A stretch of 64,000 bases of DNA from assembly GCF_022344005.1 (NCBI RefSeq), contig NZ_CP092190.1:186001-250000 (forward strand). Reading direction: 5' to 3'. Both the position numbers and the translations under genes were made by a program. Source of the DNA: Deinococcus sp. KNUC1210. GTDB lineage: Bacteria; Deinococcota; Deinococci; Deinococcales; Deinococcaceae. Positions 17,351-24,469 of this stretch are shown here, piece by piece. The notes beneath the pieces were generated by a model. The model ran no database searches. It was not told the DNA's origin and saw only the letters and a program-made list of their open reading frames with translations. Position 1 is the stretch's first letter. Every line of letters begins with the position of its first letter.

Positions 17351-19224
17351 AGGAGTTCTAGCACCAGCACGCTGTTTGGAGCCAGATTCAGCTTCAGATG
17401 CTGCGGCTGTCCGTGTGCTTCCTCGGAGCAGGTCTTCAGGTCGTCCTGCATGGTGCCGAAGCCGCCGTATTCACCAGCGTCCGAGTTGAGCAGCACGCGG
17501 TAGGTTCCGGCCTCCGGCACACCGATCCAGTAGCCCGGACGGTACACCGGGGTCATATTCAGCACCACCAGCACCCACCTGCCGCTCTGTTCGTCGCGGC
17601 GCAGATACGCATACACGCTCGTCCTGGTGTCGTTGGCGGCAATCCAGGCGAGGCCAGCTTCGGTGTGGTCGCTGGCGTGCAGCGCCGGATGCGAGCGGTA
17701 CAGCGCGTTCAGGTCGCGCACCCAGTCGTGGACGCCCCGGTGTTCGGGGTAATCGAGCACGTACCAAGGCAGGCTCTGATCGTGGTTCCACTCGTCGCGC
17801 TGGGCAAATTCCTGGCCCATGAACAGCAGTTTCTTGCCGGGCATCGTCCACTGAAGACCCAGGAAGGCCCGCAGCCCGGCCCGCTGCTCGTACCAGCTTC
17901 CGGGCATCTTGGTCACGAGGCTGTGCTTCAGGTGGACCACTTCATCGTGAGAGACAGCCAGCACGAATTTCTCGGTGGTGCGGTACACGTCGAAGAAGGT
18001 CAGCTTGTGGTGGTCGTACTGGCGGTAGATCGGGTCTTCCGCCATATAGGCCAGGGTGTCGTTCATCCAGCCCATCGCCCATTTGTAATCGAAATCGAGG
18101 CCCTCGGGAGCCGTGACGCCGGGAAAACTGGTGCTCTCTTCGGCCACCACGATTGCACCGGGCGCACGGTGATGGACCACGCTGTTCAGCCGCTTGAAGA
18201 AGGCGATGGCCTCCAGATTCTCGCGTCCTCCGTGGATGTTGGGAATCCACGCGCCCTCGTTGCGCGAAAAGTCGAGATACAGCATCGAGGCCACCGCATC
18301 CACCCGCAGTCCGTCAACGTGGTAATCCTCCAGCCAGCGCAGCGCCGAGCCGATCAGAAACATGATCACCTCGTTCCGGCCATAGTCGAAGACATACGTG
18401 TTCCAGTCGGGGTGAAAGCCCTTGCGCGGGTCGGCGTACTCGTACAGCGGGCTGCCGTCGAAGTTCGCCAGCCCGATCTCGTCGGTGGGGAAGTGACCGG
18501 GCACCCAGTCGAGCAGCACCCCGATGCCGCGCTGATGCAGGACATCCACGAAGAATTTGAAATCTTCGGGCGTTCCGAAGCGGCTGGTGGGGGCGTAGTA
18601 CCCCGTGACCTGATAGCCCCACGATCCGTCGAAGGGGTGCTCCATCACGCCCATCAGCTCGACGTGGGTGTAATTCAGGCCTGCCACGTAATCGGCCAGC
18701 AGAGGGGCCAGTTCGCGGTAATTCAGATACCAGTTGTCTTCGCGGCGCATCCACGACGCCAGATGCACTTCATAGATGCTGATGGGCGTATGGGTGCCCT
18801 GGTCACGCGTGCTCATCCAGTCGTCGTCGCCCCAGAAGTACGGCTGATCCTGCCAGATCACGCTGGCGGTCTTGGGCCGCAGTTCGGAGGTGGTGGCATA
18901 GGGGTCGGCCTTCCATACGGTCTGACCGTTTGGCCCGGTAATGGCGTATTTATATGTCTGTCCGTGCTGTGCCTCGGGCACGAAGATGCTCCAGAATCCC
19001 CAGCCGCCGTTCGGGTGGCTCATCGGATGACTGAAGGGATTCCAGCCGTTGAAATCGCCGACCAGCGAGACATGCTGGGCGTTGGGTGCCCATACCGCGA
19101 AACGCACGCCCGTCACGCCACCTTGCTGCGTCACATGTGCGCCCAGCAGTTGATCGGGGCGTACCAGATCGCCTCCGTTTAGCTTAGACAGGTGCTCTTC
19201 GGTCAGGGGCAGCGTAGTGGTCAT
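17347..19224 (-). CDS. glgB: 1,4-alpha-glucan branching enzyme (GH13)
   Basis: A 625-residue enzyme that makes alpha-1,6 branches in glycogen. The N-terminal CBM48 region (AVWAPNAQHVSLVGDFNGWNP) precedes the GH13 barrel, with VELMGVMEHPFDGSWGYQ (region I), DGLRVDAVASM (nucleophile Asp, region II), VVAEEST (acid/base Glu, region III) and VLAVSHDEV (region IV). A C-terminal all-beta domain follows. The length fits the shorter branching enzymes that lack the extra N1 domain. TAAGCT ends 6 nt before the ATG, indicating its own leaderless promoter although genes of the his cluster lie just upstream on the same strand. glgP is also in this window. Confidence 0.96.
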   Translation of the reverse strand: MTTTLPLTEEHLSKLNGGDLVRPDQLLGAHVTQQGGVTGVRFAVWAPNAQHVSLVGDFNGWNPFSHPMSHPNGGWGFWSIFVPEAQHGQTYKYAITGPNGQTVWKADPYATTSELRPKTASVIWQDQPYFWGDDDWMSTRDQGTHTPISIYEVHLASWMRREDNWYLNYRELAPLLADYVAGLNYTHVELMGVMEHPFDGSWGYQVTGYYAPTSRFGTPEDFKFFVDVLHQRGIGVLLDWVPGHFPTDEIGLANFDGSPLYEYADPRKGFHPDWNTYVFDYGRNEVIMFLIGSALRWLEDYHVDGLRVDAVASMLYLDFSRNEGAWIPNIHGGRENLEAIAFFKRLNSVVHHRAPGAIVVAEESTSFPGVTAPEGLDFDYKWAMGWMNDTLAYMAEDPIYRQYDHHKLTFFDVYRTTEKFVLAVSHDEVVHLKHSLVTKMPGSWYEQRAGLRAFLGLQWTMPGKKLLFMGQEFAQRDEWNHDQSLPWYVLDYPEHRGVHDWVRDLNALYRSHPALHASDHTEAGLAWIAANDTRTSVYAYLRRDEQSGRWVLVVLNMTPVYRPGYWIGVPEAGTYRVLLNSDAGEYGGFGTMQDDLKTCSEEAHGQPQHLKLNLAPNSVLVLELL

Positions 19225-19296
19225 GGAGACAGCTTAATGGACCGGGGTGGGTCGAGGAGCTTAGATGGCATTAGGGATCGGCAGCGAGCGAAAAGG

Positions 19297-19626
19297 TCAA
19301 TGAAGATTGCTGAGTGTAGAGAACTGCTCATGCGGTTGATGTTGAATAATACGCGTGTCATCTGGAAGCCGAAAACGTTGCCTGATTTCTGTAATTTTCT
19401 CGATGACTTTGCCAATGTCAATATTAGCCACAATCTCGATATCGATGATGGCGACCCCAGCACCACTTCCGCCGCCGCTCACTTCTCCGAGTCCCGCTTC
19501 ACAAAGAAGCTGATCGAGCGCGTCTTCAATATCCTGGCGATCATCTACAACCTCGTCATCCAGAAAAAATGAAAGCGGGATGACCAGTTCCAGAAACGCG
19601 CCCATGTTGACTGCTTCACCATCCAA
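19297..19626 (-). CDS. Small acidic protein of unknown function, AT-richer than neighbours
   Basis: A 109-residue protein: an N-terminal hydrophobic stretch (MGAFLELVIPLSFFLDDE), then DDRQDIEDALDQLLCEAGLGEVSGGGSGAGVAIIDIEI and an amphipathic helix (IGKVIEKITEIRQRFRLPDDT). The pattern of a Gly-rich turn (GEVSGGGSGAG) after a helix, followed by an acidic strand, recurs in small alpha/beta proteins of unknown function. I cannot name the family. The ATG lies 8 nt after the hisH stop, so it may be the last gene of the his transcript. Base composition is visibly lower in GC and codon choice includes many A/T-ending codons, suggesting recent acquisition. Confidence 0.55.
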   Translation of the reverse strand: MDGEAVNMGAFLELVIPLSFFLDDEVVDDRQDIEDALDQLLCEAGLGEVSGGGSGAGVAIIDIEIVANIDIGKVIEKITEIRQRFRLPDDTRIIQHQPHEQFSTLSNLH

Positions 19627-19634
19627 TCTGCTGA

Positions 19635-20267
19635 TTACCCCAATACCTGCTCTTTGAACCTCCGCAGAATCGCCAGTCCGACTTCTCCGCTTTTTTCGGG
19701 GTGAAACTGCGTGGCGTGGATATTGCCCTGGCTCAGAACCGACCAGAAGGGCACGCCATATTCGGTGATGGCTCCGGCGTCTGCCTCGACATCCAGCGGC
19801 ACATAGTAACTGTGGACAAAGTACGTGTAGGCCGGGCAGAACAGGTTTCGCAGCAGGGGAGAGTCGCCCACCTTGTCGATGCTGTTCCAGCCCATGTGCG
19901 GCACTTTTTCGGCTCCGGGCCCAGGCTCGAAGCGGCGAACGGTGCCGGGCAGCAGCCCCAGCCCCGCCACGCCCGGCGCTTCCTCGGAGGCGTCCAGCAG
20001 CATCTGCATGCCCACACAGATGCCGAAAATCGGTGTTCCGGCAGCGGCAGCCGAGAGCAGCGGGGCGCGGAAGCCGCTCTGATCGAAGGCTTCCATCACC
20101 TGCCGGAAGTGGCCCTGTCCCGGCACCACGATGGCGGCCATGCCTTCCAGTTCGTCGGGCCTGCCGATGATACGGGCGTCCATTCCGGCACGGACGAACG
20201 CCTTGTGGCAGCTATGAACGTTGCCGCCGCCATAATCCAGCACCGCGACTGGCCGCTGATCGGAGGT
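19635..20267 (-). CDS. hisH: Imidazole glycerol phosphate synthase, glutaminase subunit
   Basis: A class I glutamine amidotransferase domain of about 210 residues: VLDYGGGNVHSCHKAF at the N-terminus, VVPGQGHFRQVMEAF, the nucleophile elbow GICVGMQMLLD (Cys at about 87) and the catalytic His-Glu in QFHPEKSGEVG. It supplies ammonia to HisF for IGP and AICAR formation in histidine biosynthesis. hisF is not in the window. Start choice: GTG 20267 (VTSDQRPVAVLD). ATG 20282 and ATG 20312 are in frame but lie inside a 29-bp tandem duplication, so they probably add a non-native leader. It is downstream of hisB on the same strand. Confidence 0.93.
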   Translation of the reverse strand, partial: TSDQRPVAVLDYGGGNVHSCHKAFVRAGMDARIIGRPDELEGMAAIVVPGQGHFRQVMEAFDQSGFRAPLLSAAAAGTPIFGICVGMQMLLDASEEAPGVAGLGLLPGTVRRFEPGPGAEKVPHMGWNSIDKVGDSPLLRNLFCPAYTYFVHSYYVPLDVEADAGAITEYGVPFWSVLSQGNIHATQFHPEKSGEVGLAILRRFKEQVLG

Positions 20268-20269
20268 CA

Positions 20270-20334
20270 CAGCAGCCCCCATGCTGCCGTGCCCTTCACA
20301 GCAGCCCCCCATGCCGCCGTGCCCTTCACAGCAG
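20270..20334 (-). repeat. Near-perfect 29/30-bp tandem duplication at the hisB-hisH junction
   Basis: Unit 1 is 20270-20298 and unit 2 is 20299-20328. They differ by one C/T change and one extra C, and CAGCAG starts a third copy at 20329. On the coding strand each unit carries CTGCTGTGA, which is the hisB stop context, and the last copy merges into the hisH GTG start (GTGACC). The ancestral junction was probably a GTGA stop/start overlap. Confidence 0.9.
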
Positions 20335-20958
20335 ACCTTTGGTGCTGGGCAGGCTGTCGGAGGTCACGGCCACCGCGTCGCGCAGCGCCCGCGCAAACGC
20401 CTTCATGATGGCCTCGATCACGTGATGAGCTTCGCGGCCCGCCAGCAGGCGCACATGCAGCGTGATTCCGGCGTGGTTGCACAGCCCGCGCAGAAACTCG
20501 CGCAGGTGGTAATGGCTGAAATCGCCCGCCGTGCCCCACACGTCCAGCTTTTCCGGCTCGAAGGCCAGGTGGGCGCGGCCCGACAGATCGACCACCACAT
20601 GCGCCAGCGTCTCATCCATGGGAATGAACTGCGAGCCGTAGCGCTCGATGCCCTGCCGGTTGCCCAGTGCCTGTGCCAGCGCCTGCCCGACCGTGATTCC
20701 CACGTCTTCGGCCAGATGGTGCACCTCGACGTGCAGGTCTCCGGTGGCCTGCACGCTCAGACCGAGCCTGCCGTGCCGGGCAAGCTGCTCCAGCATGTGA
20801 TCGAGAAAGCCGTGCCCGGTCTGAAGGCGGTTGCCATCCGGCAGGGCAGCGCTGCCCAGATCGAGCGTCACCTGCACGTCGGTTTCGTGCGTGTGCCGGT
20901 GGATACTGGCGCGGCGGGCAGCTGAAGTGTCTGGGCTGGAAGGCAGAGGGGCGGTCAT
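20326..20958 (-). CDS. hisB: Imidazoleglycerol-phosphate dehydratase
   Basis: A 210-residue single-domain IGPD (no histidinol-phosphatase fusion). The two metal-binding repeats are present: HTHETDVQVTLDL with GHGFLDHMLEQLARHG (first half), and HHLAEDVGITVGQAL plus DLSGRAHLAFE (second half), ending HHVIEAIMKAFARAL. It dehydrates imidazole glycerol phosphate to imidazole acetol phosphate. ATG 20958 is preferred: TACAAT lies 8 nt upstream and homologous sequence starts soon after. The frame further upstream is unrelated. It is divergent from the BMP-type binding-protein gene, and hisH follows after a tandem duplication. Confidence 0.94.
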   Translation of the reverse strand: MTAPLPSSPDTSAARRASIHRHTHETDVQVTLDLGSAALPDGNRLQTGHGFLDHMLEQLARHGRLGLSVQATGDLHVEVHHLAEDVGITVGQALAQALGNRQGIERYGSQFIPMDETLAHVVVDLSGRAHLAFEPEKLDVWGTAGDFSHYHLREFLRGLCNHAGITLHVRLLAGREAHHVIEAIMKAFARALRDAVAVTSDSLPSTKGLL

Positions 20959-21118
20959 CGCCTCCGATTGTAGTTGGCCTGCCGGAGCAGGTAGAGCACC
21001 GGCGCACAAAGACCCCCCCAGACAATGGGGGTTGGCTGTAAAAAATTTCGTGTGCATCTTCATTCGGTGTTGAGAAGTGCATAGTGTCCAGTTCCCTGTG
21101 AGGGCAACATGAACTCAA

Positions 21119-22249
21119 ATGACTGCTCCCCGCCTGCTGACCGCTGCTCTCCTCCTTTCGCTCTCGCTGGTTGGTTCGCCCGGTCTCGCCCAGTCGGGTT
21201 CTCTGACAGTCGGAATGGCGCTCGATTCGGGCGGCAAGAACGACCGCTCCTTCAACCAGGCCGCCTGGGAGGGTGCTCAGCGGGCCGCCAAGGACCTGGG
21301 CGTGTCGGTCAAGCTGTTCGAGCCGAAGACCGACGCCAAGGGCAACGCCACCAGAGGAGCCGAACCGCTGGCAAAAGCAGGAGCCAGTCTGGTCATCGGC
21401 GTGGGCTTTGCCAACAAAGACAGCATCGTGGCCGCTGCTCAGAAGTACCCGTCTGCCAAGTTCGCGGTGGTCGACGATCTGCCCACCGGAGCCAACACCG
21501 CCGGGCTGCGGTTCCGCGAGCAGGAGGGTTCGTTCCTGGTCGGGTATATCGCCGCTGTCACCAGCCGTACGGGTGTGGTGGGCTTCGTGGGCGGTCAGGA
21601 CGTGCCGATCATCCACAAGTTTCAGGCGGGCTATACGGCGGGCGTGAAGTTCATCTGCCCGAGCTGCACGGTCGTCGCGGCCTATACCGGCACCACGCCG
21701 ACCGCCTGGAACGACCCGGCCACGGCGCGGAAACTGGCAGCGGGCATGCAGGCCAAGGGCGCAGACGTGATCTTTGCGGCGGCGGGTGGCAGCGGTGCGG
21801 GCGTGGTCGAACAGGTCAACACCTCGCAGTGCCTGAAGGCCAAAGCGCTGCCCGCTGGCGTCACCTTCAAGCCCAATCTGTTTGCCCGGATGCCGGTCAG
21901 CATGGCCTACGAGAAGGCCTGTGCGGGCGACACCCGACCGGCCTTCTTTATCGGCGTGGACAGCGACCAGAACTATCTGGGCGACGACGACAAGAATCCT
22001 GCCACCCTCAACCACGGCCTGACCAGCATGGTCAAACGCGTCGACAACGCGGTGTACAGCATCATCCGTGACGTGAAGAAGGGCAAGCCCTGGCGGACCG
22101 GCGACCAGAGCTTCGGCCTCCAGAATGACGGCGTCAGCTACGCACTCGACGAATACAACCGCTCGCTCATCAGCACCGATCTTCAGGCCACCCTCAAGAC
22201 GGTGACGCGCCTGATCGTCTTCGGCACCGTCAAAGTGCCCACCCAGTAA
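21119..22249 (+). CDS. BMP/PnrA-type ABC transporter substrate-binding protein
   Basis: A 376-residue secreted protein: signal peptide at residues 1-24 (LLTAALLLSLSLVGSPGLAQ), then the basic-membrane-protein fold with VGMALDSGGKNDRSFNQAAWEGA, KASLVIGVGF-like and FVGGQDVPIIHKFQAGYTAG motifs, and a C-terminal NAVYSIIRDVKKGK helix. Proteins of this family bind purine nucleosides or related ligands for an ABC importer. The Trp and Asp after GGKNDRSFN fit that group. No cognate permease or ATPase is in the window, so it is an orphan here. Start: ATG 21119 gives the signal peptide. ATG 21109 is in another frame. It is convergent with the FAD oxidoreductase gene. Confidence 0.87.
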   Translation: MTAPRLLTAALLLSLSLVGSPGLAQSGSLTVGMALDSGGKNDRSFNQAAWEGAQRAAKDLGVSVKLFEPKTDAKGNATRGAEPLAKAGASLVIGVGFANKDSIVAAAQKYPSAKFAVVDDLPTGANTAGLRFREQEGSFLVGYIAAVTSRTGVVGFVGGQDVPIIHKFQAGYTAGVKFICPSCTVVAAYTGTTPTAWNDPATARKLAAGMQAKGADVIFAAAGGSGAGVVEQVNTSQCLKAKALPAGVTFKPNLFARMPVSMAYEKACAGDTRPAFFIGVDSDQNYLGDDDKNPATLNHGLTSMVKRVDNAVYSIIRDVKKGKPWRTGDQSFGLQNDGVSYALDEYNRSLISTDLQATLKTVTRLIVFGTVKVPTQ

Positions 22250-22327
22250 GAGCGGGAGCGGTTGATCTTCGGGGTATGACCGGGGATGAAGGACAGGGCT
22301 TGATTGCAGCAGCCCCCTTCGTCCCCG

Positions 22328-23727
22328 TCACGCCTCCCGGATCACCTTTCCCACCTTTCCGGCGGCCACCAGCAGAACGTCCCACACGCTCGAAAACGGG
22401 GGCGCATACGCCAGGTCCATGTTCTTCGAGGTCATGGACGGAGGCCCGGCTGTGCAGCAGCGCGGCGATCACGTCGATGCGCTTCACAGCGTCGCCGTAT
22501 CCCAGAATCTGTGCGCCCAGCAGCCTGCCGCTGCTCTGCTCGGCAGTCAGGCGCACCCAGATGGGCTGGGCGTCGGCGTAATAGCCCGCATGGTCGCTGC
22601 TGTGCACATCGGCGCTGACGGCTTTCAGGCCGCTGCTGTCGGCCTCCTGCTGCGTCAGGCCGGTGCGGGCCACGCTCAGATCGAACACCCTGAAAATGCC
22701 AGTTCCGACGATACCGGGAAACCGCGCCTCGCCGCCTGCCATGTTCACGCCCGCCACCCTGCCCATGCGGTTGGCGGTCAGGCCGAGCGGCACGTGCACC
22801 CGTTTGCGGCTGACTCTGTGCAGGCTCTCGCAGTTGTCGCCCGCTGCATAGATGTCCGGCACCGATGTCTGCTGACGGGCATTCACGCGCACCGCTCCGG
22901 TCTGTCCGAGCCGCACCCCGGCTGACCGGGCAAGTTCCACCTTCGGACGCACGCCGACTGCCACCAGGACCAGATCGGCCCGCACGCGCCCGGCGCTGGT
23001 CTGTACGCCCGTCACGCGGCCAGCTTTCGCGGTCAGGCCTTCCACCGTCACGCCCGTGCGCAGGTCGATGCCCTGGCGCTCCAGTTCGCCACGCACCAGA
23101 CGGCGATTGACCGGATCGAGCATCCGTCCGGCGGGTTCCGGCCCCGCTTCCAGCATCACCACGCTCAGCCCACGGCGTTTCAGCGCCTCGGCCATCTCCA
23201 GCCCGATATAGCCGCCCCCCACGATGGCCGCCCGCTTCGCTCCCCCCGCAGGGTGGCTTCGATTCCCTGGGCATCGGGGATATCGCGCAGCACATGCACG
23301 CCCTCCAGGGAATCGGGTAGCCAGTCTGGGCGAATCGGGGCAACGCCGGTCGCCAGCAGCAGGCGGTCATACGGCTCCTGGACGGTTCGCCCGCTGCTTC
23401 TGTCCAGCACGCTCAGGGTGGCGGCGCGTGCATCCACGCCCAGCACCTCATGGTTCAGCCGCACAGAGACGCCCTGCCCGCGCATCTGGTCGGGGTGCGG
23501 GCCACCAGGACGCTGAATTCGTCGTCCGTGCCGTCATGCAGAGTGCCGTCACGCTGGTCACTGCCCTTTCGTACTTCGCCGCCGATCACATAGGGCAGGC
23601 CGCACGCGCCGTAACTGATCCAGTCGCCGCGCTCGAACACCACCACCTCGGCATCCGGGTTCTGCCGTCTGGCCCGGCTCGCTGCACTCATTCCCGCCGC
23701 CACTCCGCCTACCACCACGATTCGCAT
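22328..23727 (-). pseudogene. FAD/NAD(P)-dependent CoA-disulfide-reductase-like oxidoreductase, three frame disruptions
   Basis: Three overlapping frames together encode one pyridine nucleotide-disulfide oxidoreductase of about 465 residues. The N-terminus is MRIVVVGGVAAGMSAASRARR (FAD site) with ISYGACGLPYVIGG (the redox Cys position of CoA-disulfide reductase/NADH oxidase enzymes). The middle has YDRLLLATG and VGGGYIGLEMAEALKRRG (NAD site), and the end has DIYAAGDNCES and AYAPPFSSVWDVLLVAAG. The frame breaks at a G4 run (23492-23495, one base short), a C6 run (23242-23247, one short) and a TT (22422-22423, one extra). Correcting all three gives a continuous protein ending at the TGA at 22328-22330. 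About 20 extra residues after YVIGGEV are unusual. Either assembly errors or a decaying gene. Confidence 0.8.
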
Positions 23728-23755
23728 GTCGTAGGCTAGCGTGTTGGTCGCTCCC

Positions 23756-23802
23756 TATTTTACCGGGGTAGTATTGACAGCGCTATTTTACCCGGGTAAT
23801 AT
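23756..23802 (+). promoter_or_regulatory. Promoter with duplicated TTACCCGGGTAA-type operator
   Basis: TTGACA (23774-23779), 17 bp, TAATAT (23797-23802), then 6 nt to the ATG: a consensus leaderless promoter. A perfect 12-bp palindrome TTACCCGGGTAA (23788-23799) covers the spacer and -10. A second 19-bp copy (23756-23774, 17 of 19 identical to 23784-23802) lies 28 bp upstream. A regulator bound at both would block RNA polymerase and might also affect the divergent oxidoreductase gene. Confidence 0.8.
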
Positions 23803-23808
23803 AACAGT

Positions 23809-24393
23809 ATGTCGAACGAACCCACCTATACCACCTTTGTCGGAGACCTGCGCCTGGTCACGGCGCCGCTCACGCAGATGCTCGCTGTCACCAAGGCGCA
23901 TCTGGACAGCAAACAGGAGGCCGGGCAGTCCCTGCTGATCTTCGAGGACGCTACCGGGCAGCAGACCGATTTCAATTTTCAGGGCACGCTTCAGGACGTG
24001 CTGGACCGCGCCGTGCCCGTCCAGCCGGAACCCAGGCGCAGCGGCCCCGGGCGGCCCAAACTCGGCGTCGTTTCGCGGGAGGTGTCGCTGCTGCCGCGCC
24101 ACTGGGAATGGCTGGAAGAACAGCCCAGCGGCGCGTCGGCAGCGCTGCGCCGACTGATCGACGAGGCGAGAAAGCAGACCCAGGCCCAGGGCGGAATATC
24201 TCGGCAGCGCATGGCAGCGGCGGGCCGCTTTATGACGGCGATGGCCGGGAATCTTCCCCAGTTCGAGGAAGCGTCGCGGGCGCTGTACGCGGGCGATCCT
24301 GAAGCGCTCAGCCGCCAGATTCAGGAGTGGCCGGACAGCATTCGGACCCACCTGCTGTATCTGCTGGAACCGCCATTTGCTCAGCAGCCCTGA
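23809..24393 (+). CDS. DUF2239-family protein, candidate autoregulator
   Basis: A 194-residue protein of the DUF2239 family: an N-terminal strand-rich part (TTFVGDLRLVTAPL, LLIFEDATGQQTDFNFQG), then a basic GRPKLGVVSREVSLLPRHWEWLEEQPSGASAALRRLIDEARK segment (written here as two motifs, GRPKLGVVSREVSLLP and ASAALRRLIDEAR) and a helical C-terminus (FEEASRALYAGD). The middle segment has the strand-helix-helix arrangement of ribbon-helix-helix DNA-binding proteins, preceded by an AT-hook-like GRPK. I therefore infer DNA binding, perhaps to the palindrome in its own promoter. No function is established for the family that I know of. It is divergent from the broken FAD oxidoreductase gene, with 81 bp between starts. 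Confidence 0.8.
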   Translation: MSNEPTYTTFVGDLRLVTAPLTQMLAVTKAHLDSKQEAGQSLLIFEDATGQQTDFNFQGTLQDVLDRAVPVQPEPRRSGPGRPKLGVVSREVSLLPRHWEWLEEQPSGASAALRRLIDEARKQTQAQGGISRQRMAAAGRFMTAMAGNLPQFEEASRALYAGDPEALSRQIQEWPDSIRTHLLYLLEPPFAQQP

Positions 24394-24469
24394 CACGGCG
24401 CTGCCCAAACATTGGACCGACTCCACCACACATTCGTCTTCAGAGTTCAGCACGGTGTCTTACGATGAA

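Noticed and set aside
20270..20334. CRISPR-like short repeat
   Set aside because: Direct tandem copies without spacers, inside a his operon junction.
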